Shown: piece after piece, positions 1-11,028 of the stretch
Position numbering within the stretch: the stretch's first letter is position 1
Layout: each line of letters begins with the position of its first letter
Assembly (NCBI GenBank): GCA_018806915.1
Contig: JAGKQI010000069.1
Location: 992,001-1,056,000, forward strand
Length of the DNA stretch: 64,000 nucleotides
Source: Phytophthora colocasiae
Taxonomy: Eukaryota > Oomycota > Peronosporomycetes > Peronosporales > Peronosporaceae
Reading direction: 5' to 3'
Position numbers and translations under genes: made by a program
The notes under the pieces: generated by a model
Database searches by the model: none
Told to the model about the DNA's origin: nothing
What the model saw: only the letters and a program-made list of their open reading frames with translations

Positions 1-1695
1 TGCCGAAGCTGTGCGGACCAGAGGTTCCACATCTGCTGGTGGATCGGGCCCCAATATGAACACGCCAAACATCGGCATACTCTCGTACACCAACACGCGC
101 AAGTCATCCAACAACAAGGGCTCGAAGCCATCCTCCTTCGCTTCGTGAAGCATTCCGTTCTAAGTGCCCATGAATCTCATGCGTATCCACAGTGAATACC
201 AGCTCCGGGCACCTACGTCTGGTCACATCATCTCCATCGGCTTCGTTCACACGGTCACCACTATGCGAGCTGCTCGAAGAGGCAATCGATGTCAATCCCA
301 ATGTCCTGCATTGTCTTTCGGTCCAAGCAAGAACTCGTCCTCGGCACCGTCCATGACTAGGCACGACACCCTGCGTAGATTCAATACGGGTCCAGCAGCA
401 GTCTCAATCCGGAAGATCCAACGCGTCACAGTACTACGGCACAGCACCTGTGTGCCCTTCCCGCCACTTGTACCGTCACTGCTGGTGACAGTTCGCTCAG
501 CTCCAGCTGCGCACCAAGTCCAAGCTAACTCGTCCATAAGCGTTGCTTCGAAATGATGTTACTGTCCGCCCCAGTATCAGGGGCAAGCAGAACGGTACAT
601 CCAGTACCCTGTTGATGCACATCCGTCGATCCTCGCCATCGCCGGCAATCTTCTTGACAGCCTTTCGCACGCTCAACGTTTCTTCTTTTTTCAATAAAGG
701 CCCTCTTCCAAGAGCTGCTGCCTTTTGTTCTTCAGTTGCCGTCGGACAAAGTCCTTCTCATCCAGTGGCTTCCTTGCACACTAGGGGCAACCCGTTGAGG
801 GTGGAGAAGTTGACACCCCCTCCGTTGGATGGCACGCCTTCCTTAGGTACACTTCACGGTAGGCTGCTGCTTTGGTGCTTCCGCCCTTGTTTTTAGACTC
901 GCCTGGCCCATTCTTCAGGCTTTCCTCTGAGCCTGACTTTCACATCGTTCTGGCATCTGATGATAGTGTTGCTGCATGGACGCCCGCTTCACTATCAATT
1001 ACAATGCCACATCATCTTGCTTCACATGACGATGCGTCACATGGCAGCTAAGCGCGTTGAATGTCCATAACGAAGCATCGTCGGCGCCAGATTGGCCATT
1101 AACAATTTGCATCGCATCTTCAGTCGCTGCTGCCTCCAGCCGGAGGCATTTTCAGCCTCTGCATCGGCCGACCCAAGCTGCAAGGCCGTTGTCCTCCTAC
1201 AAGCTTATCAAAAGCTAAGTGAAGTAATTCGCTACTGGGCCTCCACTACATCCTTCTCAGATGTATCCATCTTCAAATTCTCGCCGAACATCTTCCACGT
1301 CGGGCACGTGGATCGTTCATGAGGCTACCAGCTACCTTGCGTCTGATCTCTCCGGCAAATGGCTTCTTCCAGTCAGTGCAAAACCGTGGGTCTTGAAGAC
1401 GTAATGAGTGAGGTGCTCTAGGAACCTTCCGCTTCTATGGAGCTCTTTCACGGTGACCAACACATTTTCGTGCTGCTTCTGCCTGGTGGTCACGCAGCGC
1501 CTCCCAGATCTTCGTCTCATACTGCTGACGTTCACGCCTGAACACAACCAGAGCCTGTTGACTCCACTCTGGTCAACTTAGGGGCCTTGATAAACTCATA
1601 CACCGGCGGTGCGACGGACATCTCTGACGTCCCCATCGGCGTCCAGTTCGTTAAGTTGCGTGTCATGGTCAGCTAAAGTTCACCAAAGAATTCTT
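1..1695 (-). mobile_element. Element B, internal region of a Gypsy LTR retrotransposon (degenerate gag-pro, runs off the left edge)
   Basis: This is the 5' internal part of a minus-strand Gypsy element whose 5' LTR is at 1696-2139. Reading leftwards from the LTR there is gag-like sequence around 1570-1300, with the motif APKLTEWSQ recoverable only by changing frame, and then protease sequence at 292-694. No frame stays open for more than about 60-80 sensible residues, so the copy is dead as it stands. Reverse transcriptase, integrase and the 3' LTR should lie outside the window. The Gypsy assignment rests on the gag and protease motifs and on the shared leader sequence with element C. Confidence 0.6.
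292..694 (-). pseudogene. Retropepsin-like aspartic protease remnant of element B
   Basis: Two overlapping minus-strand frames together resemble an oomycete Gypsy protease. The upstream frame (694-497) covers the start of the domain. The downstream frame (537-292) ends in EDEFLLG, the conserved flap-to-C-terminal segment that follows the catalytic DTG region in this family. The two parts are in different frames, so a frameshift near 500-540 separates them. In the element this protease would release Gag and Pol from the polyprotein. It is a remnant with no expected function. Confidence 0.5.
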
Positions 1696-2139
1696 TGTAG
1701 TGTCTTGAGCCTGTTAAGGTCAATTTGCGAAGTGAGGATTAACACAGAGCCAGGTTCAGACTTACATCTCCTACCTGACGAGCCGCCAAGGCAGGAACAG
1801 ATCCACATCCTGGGCACTGGCCACTGCTCCTCCAATGATCGTTGTTGCCGCTCTGCTCCCAGCCAGTTCTAGACAGCTGTTGCCGCATTATTGTGCCACC
1901 ACGTGCCGCTTGGTCCATTGCCGTCACTGCTCCTTGCCTTTGCTTTTGAAGAGCCACAGGAGGCGCGTGCTTTGCCTTGCTATTCGCTGGGGCCTCATGC
2001 CCAGGCGCGATACACGCCGGAGATCTGCTGCTCGCTGCTGGCTGATTTGACAATGAGGCCAGTGTCCACCTCTGCACCGCGTCTCTCTAAATGTAGCCAT
2101 GTAGCAGTGTCGTCTGGAGACTGAGCCTTGCGCTCAACA
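1696..2139 (-). repeat. 5' LTR of element B
   Basis: On the minus strand this 444-bp block starts TGTTGAGCGC and ends GACACTACA, so it has TGT...ACA ends. It interrupts the integrase frame of element A exactly after residues VADFLI at about 2140. It is followed directly by the leader AAGAATTCTTT, which also follows the LTR of element C. The second LTR lies outside the window, so the limits are inferred from the terminal dinucleotides, the break in element A and the shared leader. The next bases of the host on the right are ATTAG, the expected target-duplication copy. Confidence 0.55.
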
Positions 2140-2145
2140 ATTAGG

Positions 2146-2525
2146 AAGTCTGCAACTTTGCTCGCTTCATGGCTCTCCACCGTCGTCGCAACAGCATATC
2201 TCGTCACGTACTCCAGCGCTGCAATAACATACCTCTGTCCATGTTCTCCAACTGGTAAAGGGCCGGCTACATCTAATGCCCAGCGATCTCCAACGTCTCC
2301 ACCACGTAAACTTCTCAACGGTGGCACAACTTCTTTCGGTTTAACCTTTCGACTGCCGCATTCTTGACAACCGCGTACCCATCGTCTCACGGCCTTCGCT
2401 AGGTTCGGCCACCAGTATACCTGAGCTACACGTGCTTGAGTGTGCGTCGTCCGTAAGTGTCCTGCCCATATCGAATCGTGGCACTCCTTAAACGCAATCG
2501 GCCTCAACACCGCAGGTAATATCAC
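2146..2525 (-). pseudogene. Integrase of element A, truncated by element B
   Basis: The frame shows the H2C2 zinc-binding motif (H-x3-H in GHLRTTH-type sequence, then CQECGSRK) followed by the start of the catalytic core. WALDVAGPLP contains the first catalytic Asp, and the frame runs on to VADFLI. Beyond that the sequence changes abruptly to element B LTR, so the second Asp and the Glu of the DDE triad are missing here. Integrase would insert the cDNA copy into the genome. This copy is inactive unless the rest lies beyond element B. Confidence 0.7.
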
Positions 2526-3499
2526 TCTGATGCCGTCCGTCGTCTCAAATCACTGCTAAGCTTCTATAACTCGTTGTCACGTGCATGCCTCGATACTCAC
2601 CCGCCGTCCTTGATCAATCGTTGCACCTGACTTTTGCTCTCCATTTAGTGCGTTCTGCAGATCTCTTCGTCAGTCAGCTGCAGACTATCGCCCTGTTCAC
2701 GGATTCGTTTTCGTTCAGCTCTGCACGTTCCGTTGTTCATCCCAACGTTGACTTTGGCAATCTCGTCTGCGTTGTCAAACCCGTCGCCGGTCCTCGTATT
2801 GGTCCTTGTTCCAGCCGTCGTCACTTCAGCTCCAACATCAATTTGCACGTCTCCTGCAGCTCCGTGTCGCGCCGCCGATCCTGCAGATCTCTGCTTTCAG
2901 GGGCTGTCAACTCCGTCCGTGTCTTCGTTGGTCGTTCGTCTGACTTCTTCCTGGGGCTTCGGAAACTTGCTTCCCGTGCGTTGGGCAGAGTCATCGTTTC
3001 GCGTCATCGGCGTCATCCGGTCTCATACATCCCCTCCGGAAACTCTCTGTCGTTTCATCCGAGAGTCTGCCGTAACGCTGCACTTCTCGGGACATCGGTC
3101 TCTCGCGGCCTCGTTTCTGTTCATCGTCACTCCAGAAGGTGCAGTGTTCTTCTCTCCTGCGTTCTTACTTCGTCGCACTGAGTCATTCTTCAGCACATGA
3201 TTACTTTTCTCGTTCGTTCTGACGAGGCGCTTTCTTCTTCGTCACATCGTGGCAGTTCCTCGTGGCTGGTAACCCCACCAATTGCTCATTTTCCGTCGAC
3301 AGATTACTCGTTCCATCCTCATTTCGTATATGGAGCTGGATCATCACCAGCGACCGTCGCATCGCTCGTCGACGTGTTTGCCGTTCTCTCGTCCTGGTCT
3401 TCTTTCGTCGCTTCTTTCGTTTCCGTCCAATAGCTGCCCTCTCATTTTTGCCACTACCGGTGTGCTCTCGATAACGCGTCCGCAAACAACATATCTGTA

Positions 3500-4730
3500 G
3501 TAACCAGGTCGATATTCAACTTCAAAGTCGTATTCTTGGAAGCGTCAGGGCCCACCTGTGTAGTTTTCCCCGTCAAATTTGCACTCGTCATCAGCCATTT
3601 TAGCGCTGGGCGTGGTCCGGTCAGCTATTCTGTAAATCGTCGTCCATGAGGAGGTAGGGTCGGAATAGTTTGATCGCCCAAACTACTGCCAGACATTCCA
3701 ACTCCGTTATCCCGTACTTCGCTTCCGGTTTCGCTGTTCACCTTACTAGCAAAAGCCACTGGCTGCCATCCATCTCCTCCGTCTTGCATCAAACTCCGCA
3801 CCGAGACCTACTGGTAGATGCATCCGTACAAACTCTGAACGGCAATCGAAAGTCCGGATATCGCAACACCGGTTTCTCTGTCAAAATCTTCTTCACCGTC
3901 ATGAACGCCTCCCTTCTTGGGACGCTCCCCACTTCCACTTCACTTTCTTTTCGGCGGAAAGCAACTCTCGTGGAGTGGCTCCATCAACGATCCAAATCCC
4001 GGGCACAAACTTCCGGTAATAATCTGGCAAGATGGACGAATCGCTTCGTCTCCACAATGCGTCCTTCGGCTTCGGAAATTTTCGTACTGCCGTCACCAGC
4101 CGTTCCAGCGGTCGTAGCCACCGGTCCTTCGATAGCTCGTGTCCCAGGTACTCCATCGTCTCCGTGGCGAACATGCATTTCTTCAATTTGGAGTGTCAGG
4201 CCAGCCTGTGAAAGTCGCTCCAACACGCGTTAACGCCAACTCAATTACATGTCGTTCAATACCTCCTCTAGTGTAGATGACGATATCATCCAGGTACACC
4301 AGACACGTCGTCCACGTCAATCCTCTCAACACTCCGCTTCATCATGCGCTGGAATGTTGAAGGTGCATCTATCAATCCAAATGGCATCCGTAGAAATTGG
4401 TACAACCCCTCGCTTCTGTCATAAATGCCGTCTTCACTTTGTCTCGCAACGCCATCAATATTTGCCAGTAACCAGCCTTTCAAGTCGAGGTGTCGAAAAC
4501 AACAGTGCACCACCCAAAGCTTCCAGGAGTTTCATCAATACGTGGGCAAGGGATAGACATCTTTCCGTGTGATTTTGTTCAGTGCGCGATAGTCTACGCA
4601 GAACCTGACTTCTCCATACTTCTTTCGGACTAAGGACGACTGGAAAACCCCACGCTCTGTTGCCTTCTTCAATAACACCCGCCGCCAACATCTTCTTCAC
4701 ATTTTCTTCTTCGATGATCGCGTCGTCCTA
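3500..4730 (-). pseudogene. Reverse transcriptase and RNase H of element A
   Basis: Three minus-strand frames together spell a Gypsy reverse transcriptase: an N-terminal part near 4455-4700, then LYQFLRMPFGLIDAPSTFQRMM at 4286-4513 (fingers/palm), then VYLDDIVIYTR across about 4270-4300, which contains the catalytic YLDD. A frameshift lies between the palm segment and YLDD. The following frame (3899-4186) has the thumb/connection motif MEYLGHELSKDRWLRP and then YYRKFVPG. RNase H follows in poor condition to about 3500. The copy cannot give a full polyprotein because of at least two frameshifts. Confidence 0.65.
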
Positions 4731-5281
4731 TCTGGGCTTCTGGCGTCTTCTTTTCATCATTATGGGCGCTGCATCTCCGGTATCAATGTGGTGTTCTACT
4801 GGCAGTGCAGTTGCCGGCATGGACAATCACCCTTCGTTTCCACTCAGATTTCGATACGCCCTCAACAACTTCAGCATCAGCTCGCGGCTTTCGTCATCCT
4901 CTACGCCGATCTTGATATCGTTCTCGTTCTCCAGGGGCTCGTGACTGCTAATCTCGTCCAACCAATTCTTCACTCGATCGCGTTCCAGCTCACCATTGAT
5001 CTCCAGCACTTCCATCTCGCTGTCGATCGGAATCCAGACTCCCAGCTCTTTCTTCGATGGCAACTTCGTTCGTCCGGGAGCCGAATTAATCACTGGCACT
5101 ATCGCTTTACCGTTTTGCGCTCGAGTCACCGTAGACGCCAACATCACTGCACCAGCACATCGCGTCGGTACGAACATTCCAATTTCACCGTCAGGAGCAG
5201 CTACTGATACCTCCACCGGCTTCACAGCTCGTCCCGTCAGTTGCATTCGTCTCGTCATTCTTACGGCTGCTACTTTGGCAC

Positions 5282-6013
5282 TCACCCATCGTCAGACACT
5301 TCATCAGTTCGAAATGGTACGATGATCCGTCGTTCCTTCAACCTGTACGTCAACTCGTTACGTTTAAAGTCGAGTTTTGCACCGTGCTTCTTCATGAAAT
5401 CAACGCCCAACAGGAACTCGTCATCGCAGCCGTCGACAATACACGCATCGGCGTAAATGGTTTCTCCGAACACCGTCTTGAATTGAAATCTCCATACTCC
5501 AACAACATCGAGTAGAAAACCACCAATTCCTTCAACGTAATCCACAGGTGCTTCAATATCAAGTCGGTCACCGTGATTCATCCATTCGGTGCCTGCTACA
5601 GTGAAACGTGCACAGCTATCCAGTTTGATATCTTTCCACGTTCGATTCACCCGCATCTTCGCTGTTGGCAGTCCATCGGCCGAGTTCACAACTTCTTCAT
5701 CTTCATCAATCGTCGTAGATGCCGAGGTACGCTCCTTCAATTGCTTTACTAGCTTCACAGGGGCCGTTTTCTCATTCTCCGTCCGTTCCGTCGTTGGTGA
5801 TGTCTTTCTTCGCAGCTTTCGTCGGTCTGCCAAGTTCTTCAGAGCCACATCAGCCTGCCGCTGACGTTCTCGCAATACGCGTTCTCGTTTCACGTCTTGA
5901 CTGTTCTTTACGGCCTGTTGTTCATCGAGTTTCTCTTTTCGCCGTAGTCGAGCCGCTCGTCGCGCTATTCGTCGTTGCAGTCTTCGTTCAGTTGTCACCC
6001 GTCGTCGTTTCAC
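5282..6013 (-). CDS. Protease-spanning open frame of element A
   Basis: This 243-residue open frame begins with an arginine/lysine-rich coiled stretch (about residues 1-60) and ends in a retropepsin-like domain. The catalytic loop reads LDSCARFTVAG, where this group normally has D-[ST]-G-A; the Gly is replaced by Cys. The second diagnostic segment, DGCDDEFLLGVDFMKKHGA, is intact. The start codon cannot be fixed because the protein would normally be cut from a Gag-Pol precursor. The spacer between protease and RT runs on in another frame to about 4827. Confidence 0.6.
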   Translation of the reverse strand: MKRRRVTTERRLQRRIARRAARLRRKEKLDEQQAVKNSQDVKRERVLRERQRQADVALKNLADRRKLRRKTSPTTERTENEKTAPVKLVKQLKERTSASTTIDEDEEVVNSADGLPTAKMRVNRTWKDIKLDSCARFTVAGTEWMNHGDRLDIEAPVDYVEGIGGFLLDVVGVWRFQFKTVFGETIYADACIVDGCDDEFLLGVDFMKKHGAKLDFKRNELTYRLKERRIIVPFRTDEVSDDG

Positions 6014-6699
6014 TGCTCGTTCTTCGCCTCCGGTTCAGAGGTAGCCGCGCCTTCTCCAGTTTCAATAACATCTTCATTGCAACTTCGATCATTGTCCCCG
6101 TGCTTTCGTCCGCCTTCTCCAGATTCAAGCGCTTCATGTACTGCTGGTGGTTCGACGCTGACGTCCGCGCCTTCTCCACTCTCAAGTCCACCTACAGCAT
6201 CAATTGAGTTTCCATTCGCAGTATTCGTTGCTCGTAGTGCGTCATTGCTGGCCGCTTCCGTCACCGTTTCAGGGTTTCTTCGCCGGGTCGTGGGTCATCG
6301 TTCGCGTCGATGCTCACCGCGTTTTCACCGTTCTCGGATTGACTGGTGCCGTCATTCGTTGTCGTCATCAATTCAGGGGCTGACACCTCCAACGTTCCTC
6401 TAATCGGATGCATCGGTACCTTGTTGAAGCCATCGCTGGTCGCACCGTAGCTACGTATATCGCTGCTCGTTCTTCATCGCGGTCTGTTCTTTCGTCCCTC
6501 ATCTTCTCCATCACTCGCACTACTTCATCGTTCTTCGCCACTATCATCGGCAGTTCAACTCTCTTGGCTTCATCGTCCTTCGCGTCATTCTTCTGTCGGA
6601 GAGTCGTTTGTGATCCGGACGCTGTATCTCCGTCACTACGCCCGGGCATCGTTTTCCGCCGACTTCTTCGTTTCTTCAGCTCGCTGTTTCAAGTATGCG

Positions 6700-6912
6700 T
6701 CATTCCGTTTCTTCGCATCTGGATTGGGACAGTCTCTTGCGAAATGCCCTCTCTGCAAAACACGCATAGCACTTTGGTTCATTCGGACACTGCGCTGACC
6801 AGTGGGTGTTCTGCCCGCAATGGAAACACGGTCTGTTCGTCGCGTTTACTCGTTCGCCGCGCAATTCCGCCATTCTCGTCGAACCATGTGATCGATCATC
6901 AGCTGCCACCAT
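6700..6912 (-). pseudogene. Nucleocapsid zinc knuckle of element A
   Basis: The frame contains CFHCGQNTHWSAQCP, a C-x2-C-x4-H-x4-C zinc knuckle that binds RNA during packaging, followed by a second cysteine pair (KCYACF). It sits between the gag core (7360-7770) and the protease, where the nucleocapsid segment of Gypsy Gag is expected. The flanking gag frames differ, so it is a piece of a broken gag. Confidence 0.65.
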
Positions 6913-7359
6913 TTTCGTAGCTGCCGTTGTCGTCGTCGTCGTCGTCTTAGGGTCGTTTCGTCCGGAGTCTCCTTCACCTCATCTTCGCTACTGGAGTCAG
7001 TCGCTACCCGCTTCGACACCTTCTTCGTCTTATGCGGTTTTCCATCCGCCTTCGACTTCGACTTCGCTCGCTGTTTCTCCGTTCGTTTCTTACCAGCGTT
7101 TCCAGGTACAGCCCAGAATCGACCATTCCACTTTTGCCCAGGTGGTAACTCGTACACTCCAGCCGGCCAATTGTACACTCCCTGTTGGTTCGTGCACACC
7201 GCCAAAGCACTCGGTCGTCCAGTGGGTGTCGTAACTTCCTTCTGCTACCTTTTCTGTTCCGTCCGCCGGTATAGCCAACGTTCCGACTCCAGGATGATAA
7301 CCATTCTGCTACCGCTGGTGTTTGCATCTGCACGTCCGGATTCATCTGCTGCGTTCCAT

Positions 7360-7822
7360 TCACATAATCCATTGGGTCATCGATTTCCGTGGCTTTCGAC
7401 CGCTTCTTCTAACGTCGTCGGTACAGGCGGCTGCTTCACCAGTTGTCGTACTGTACGTTCCAAACATCGGTAAAACTGAGCCAAAACACCCGTTCACTAA
7501 CTTCGTTTCGGTCTGCAGCTTCTCGTAATCCTGCCGCAAAATCTGCGTATGGTTCATTGTGAAATCTACATCGCGCGTTCACTCGGGCTTCGGCAGCAGA
7601 TTTGTCAATACGGGGTCCATATCGTCTCAACAAAGCCACCTTCAACTTCGTCCAAGTACGGTCTCGCTGATGCAGTCTCCGATCCATGTTCACCCACCAT
7701 CGTGCAGCACTTCCATTAATTTGTTGCCAAGAATAAAGCACAGCGAGCGATCCGACCATTCGCCGCGTCCTGATTCCTTCTGCTCCCTTCAGTGCCAGAT
7801 CAATCCGGTCAATCCAAGTTGA
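7360..7822 (-). pseudogene. Gag core of element A
   Basis: The frame 7759-7436 carries WQQINGSAARWWVNMDRR...TWTKLKVALLRRYGP...DFAAGLREAADRN. This is the retrotransposon Gag capsid pattern (helical region with W-x-x-L-K-x-x-L-x-x-x-Y/F). It is preceded in the polyprotein by the acidic and arginine-rich region at 7860-8319 and followed by the zinc knuckle. Frameshifts separate it from both neighbours. Confidence 0.65.
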
Positions 7823-8314
7823 TACAGAAGCCTCGGTGTCGGTGTGAAGCTTGGCAGTTCCAGATCTTTAATGTTTCGTGGTCGTTGACGCCGATGTGGT
7901 TCTCTTCGAAGTCGCGTCGTTCTCTTCTCTCGTGACGTCTACGTTGCTCGCGTTGTCCATGCCGTCTTCCGCGTCGTGGGGATCGTCGGATACGTCGTCG
8001 GACGTCTTCTTCGGACTCACTCGTTTCGCTAGAGCTCGATCCACTACTGCTTCCGCCACTGTCGTCACTTCCGTCACGATAACCACGCCGTCCACGTCGG
8101 TCGTCATCAGAGTCATCCCTTCTGGGACTTCTTCCTTCGTCAGCAGAGTCGTCGTCTGATTCTGCTCGTTGAAATCGTGGTCGCCGCTCTCGTTGGTGCC
8201 GTTCTCGTCGTTCTTCGCGGTGTTCTCCATTGCGGTTACGTCGCCCACGTTCCTGATGGCGTTCACGACCCCGTTTTCGTTGTCGCGATCCTTGCTCATC
8301 ATTATTATCGTTCT

Positions 8315-8319
8315 CATTC
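8315..8319. repeat. Target-site duplication CATTC, left copy (element C)
   Basis: CATTC at 8315-8319 abuts the left LTR of element C. The same five bases abut the right LTR at 21234-21238. A 5-bp duplication is usual for Gypsy integrases. Confidence 0.85.
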
Positions 8320-8737
8320 TGTAGTAGGTAGCGCTCGAAAGAAAACCCAAAGACACTCGAAGGAAGCTGGCACTTCCTGTAAAGTATTATCGCCGAGTGT
8401 ATTGAGCTGTCGACGAGCTGTCAAAAATGAAACTGAGAAAACTAAAACATGTATCCCGACTTGCTACGCTACACTACCATCACCAGCGTCCTAGTGATGG
8501 TATTCTATACGATAAAACTTCAACTGTGCCAGCTTGGGTAGACGAACAACTCAGGAGAACAGCCGGTAGAGCGTCAAACCACAATGACTTAACAGTAGGT
8601 GCTCAACTTCAACGCCATTGTCCTCTGAGCCACATCAATGTGGCTGACTGCAACCACATGATGCCGGTCAACATTGTTGTCGTACCCGACTGCATTGCGT
8701 GGGGCATGGTTGGGCTTTCACACCACGACCCACTACA
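8320..8737 (-). repeat. 3' LTR of element C
   Basis: This 418-bp direct repeat starts TGTAGT and ends ACTACA on the plus strand, a 6-bp inverted terminal repeat. It matches 20811-21233 along its whole length with a handful of substitutions and one- or two-base indels. The purine-rich stretch just internal to it (8738-8757, minus strand CTTGAAGGGGAC) is a likely polypurine tract. Confidence 0.9.
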
Positions 8738-9021
8738 GTCCCCTTCAAGCCCAATCTGCCAACACGGTCAAATATTTGCTTGTACAAATTTGATTACGGT
8801 GAATCATCACTGTATGACGTTATGGCCAACGTATCATGAGTCACCATCACGTCAGCACCACTCACGGGTACATAATCGGTTCAACTTCAACACGTTGCCG
8901 TTGAAGTTAACTTGACCTGCACATCACCCAAGATATTGACCATTATAATCACATAATCAAGGAACAACCTTTATTAAGTGACTATACAGTCGTTATACCA
9001 AGGATATACATGTATACATGG

Positions 9022-9555
9022 TCATTGCCGCTTTGGCATCGCTTCTAGCGCTTTGAGATGCTCCTCAAGCTTAGCGTCTTTGCATTTCGCAACATAGCCT
9101 TCCACTAACGTACTCACGTCTTTGTGTAGGGCTGCTAGAGGTTCCCACGAGTCCTCTATTGCTTCTAATCCATGCCACCCGACAAGGATTTCGTAGCAAC
9201 GACTCCGGTCGTTCCAACGGTGTTTCATCAGCTCGCGCACGCGAAGCATGATGCCCTGGGCAGCCACGTGCTCCAGGAGCTCCTCAGTAACTGTTAGGTC
9301 CTTGTCGGCGAAGAACTTAAGCCGCGAGGCATGTACAACAAGTTCCTCGCCAGTGACAAGATGCTTGACCTTGAACACGTCACGCGGTTCTGCTGCTGTT
9401 ACCGCGTATGGGCCAAGCCACGTGACGAGCAGTTTTGTCTGTCTCTTCTCATCGACACGTGATCGCAGTACATAGTCGCCCACATTGAAGTTGATGATGT
9501 TGTCGCCACGTTCCTTCTTCTTGTTGAGTAGCGTTTGTTTTAGCCGGACGTTCAA
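9022..9555 (-). CDS. Integrase C-terminal region with chromodomain (element C)
   Basis: This 177-residue open frame starts with the integrase C-terminal beta-barrel (FNVGDYVLRSRV...LVTWLGPYAV). A chromodomain follows at about residues 100-150, with VRELMKHRW, YEILVGWHG and EDSWEPL, where the aromatic residues that read histone marks are expected. In this Gypsy group the chromodomain steers integration towards marked chromatin. A frameshift near 9550 separates it from the integrase core at 9720-10079. Confidence 0.8.
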   Translation of the reverse strand: MNVRLKQTLLNKKKERGDNIINFNVGDYVLRSRVDEKRQTKLLVTWLGPYAVTAAEPRDVFKVKHLVTGEELVVHASRLKFFADKDLTVTEELLEHVAAQGIMLRVRELMKHRWNDRSRCYEILVGWHGLEAIEDSWEPLAALHKDVSTLVEGYVAKCKDAKLEEHLKALEAMPKRQ

Positions 9556-9559
9556 CTGC

Positions 9560-10592
9560 CCTGTGCATGTCTCTCACACTTGCACGTAGTCGCGCCAAGC
9601 TCTCCTCAATCTCTGCTGAAGTGCGCGTTGGTTGCACACTCTGGGTTGACTTCAGGCCCGAGGTATACGGCTTGCAGTGGTGACGGGGGTCTAGACCAGT
9701 AAACAACTCGCCTGGCGTTTTACCAGCCAATGACGGCACGGCAGTATGGTTGAGGCTGGCCTGTACCACTGGAATCAACCTTTGGCCAGTCTCGGTGGTT
9801 GATCTTGTAGTCTAGGATTAAAACCCGTAACACTTGCAATATATCTCGATTCACGCGTTCAACAGACCCATTGATCCATGGGCTGTATGTAGGTGAGAAG
9901 ATTTGCTTGCACTTGAGTCTAGTACAGAGTTCCTCCATCACTTCGTTCTTGAAGTGAGTTCCTTGGTCACTAATCCAATCTCTGAATTCCAAAGCGACTG
10001 TGCCAGTCCATGATAGCGTCTGCTGCAACAGTGCTTGTAGGCGATTCGCATTTGACGAGTTCAGAGTAATGACTTGCATCGTCCTTCAACACCAGTAGGT
10101 ATTTCAATTGACCGAAAGATTCGCCAAGGTACAAAAAGTCCCAATGCAACGCTTGATTTCGCTCGTTGCAACTGATATGTTTCGCTCCATGGCCTTGGCA
10201 CTACCTTCCCCCCCTTTACATGGTAGCACAGAAGGCAGCTCGCCAAGAACTTGTCCACACATTCTCGAAGGTGAGGTATGTGAAAGATGCGGCCAAGATG
10301 CGCCAACATAGCATCTCGACCTCGGTGACCTTGTGGGCCACAATGTGCAATGATACACAAGCGACGGAGAAGGTTTACAGCCTCTGAAGGGATCCACAAG
10401 CGCTTGTCTTTTCGTATCACCCCGTCGTCACCTTTATCCAAAGTTCTCCGTTCAGACAGGTTGTTAAACTGCTGCTGGGCAGCCGATATGCTGTCCATTG
10501 TGGGCCAAACAAAATTGTCATCGTCGAGAGGTCGCAGCTGTAAACCGTTCTTGTTGCTGCTGTCTGCGAGTCGTCACCGACGCACGCTGAGT
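9560..10592 (-). pseudogene. Integrase zinc finger and catalytic core of element C
   Basis: The first frame (10498-10061) carries the H2C2 zinc-binding motif, with HCGPQGHRG then CLLC. The second (10079-9720) carries the rest of the DDE core: SDQGTHF with the second catalytic Asp, and INGSVERVNRD with the catalytic Glu. The first Asp (WDFLYLGE) is recoverable in the adjoining stretch near 10130. At least two frameshifts break the core. Upstream the frame continues across the element D insertion into the RNase H frame, with one TGA stop in between. Confidence 0.75.
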
Positions 10593-10597
10593 GTCGT
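10593..10597. repeat. Target-site duplication GTCGT, left copy (element D)
   Basis: GTCGT at 10593-10597 directly precedes the left LTR of element D. The same five bases follow the right LTR at 17777-17781. Confidence 0.9.
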
Positions 10598-11013
10598 TGC
10601 AGCGGGCTGCGTAGGTGTGCACGGCACAGAGGAAGTTTAGCTGACTCGTAGAGTCCTGCTTTCAAGGCACTAGCCTTCGGTTCTATACAAGAACCTAGTA
10701 GTCCACTAAATACGGGACTCACAGAGTCAGTGTCCCTATAACAAAGGACTAACACTAACTATGTAAAATGCAAACTGATTTTTATTGACTTTATTGCCCT
10801 AATCCTAATGTAACGGATTTAGTATCTAACATACTAAATCCTAATCAAATGCAACGTGAGGCTCTGAGGCCATCTACGTATCTACTCGTGTGTGCTACAC
10901 CATTATGTACCCACATAAATGTATCATGAGTGTCACACACTATTATGTACCCACATAAATGTATCCACGTGTCACACACCAACGAGAAACATTCGTGTAA
11001 CATCCCCGTTACA
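10598..11013 (-). repeat. 3' LTR of element D
   Basis: This 416-bp copy begins TGCAGCGGG and ends CCCCGTTACA on the plus strand (TG...CA). It contains an internal doublet of CATTATGTACCCACATAAATGTATC-type sequence at about 10902-10969 and a short palindromic TTTAGTATCTAACATACTAAA at about 10818-10838. It is matched throughout by 17356-17776. Confidence 0.9.
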
Positions 11014-11028
11014 CTCTCCCCACCAAGA
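11014..11028 (-). other. Polypurine tract of element D
   Basis: On the minus strand the bases just before the 3' LTR read CTTGGTGGGGAGAG, an uninterrupted G/A run next to the LTR start TGTAAC. This is where plus-strand cDNA priming is expected and it supports the minus orientation of the element. Confidence 0.6.

Larger units (their letters stand above)
2140..8319 (-). mobile_element. Element A, pol and distal gag of the outer Gypsy element
   Basis: Read on the minus strand from 8319 down to 2140, this region gives, in order: arginine/serine/acid-rich gag tail, gag core, zinc knuckle, protease, reverse transcriptase, RNase H and integrase. That is the Ty3/Gypsy order. The upstream gag and 5' LTR continue at 21239-23057, beyond the inserted element C. 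The integrase end is cut at 2140 by element B, so the 3' part and 3' LTR lie outside the window. Several frameshifts and stops make this a dead copy. Confidence 0.75.

Noticed and set aside
1739..2139. Reading 1739-2139 as a gag N-terminus
   Set aside because: The integrase break at about 2140, the TGT...ACA ends and the leader shared with element C fit an LTR better, and no frame stays open.
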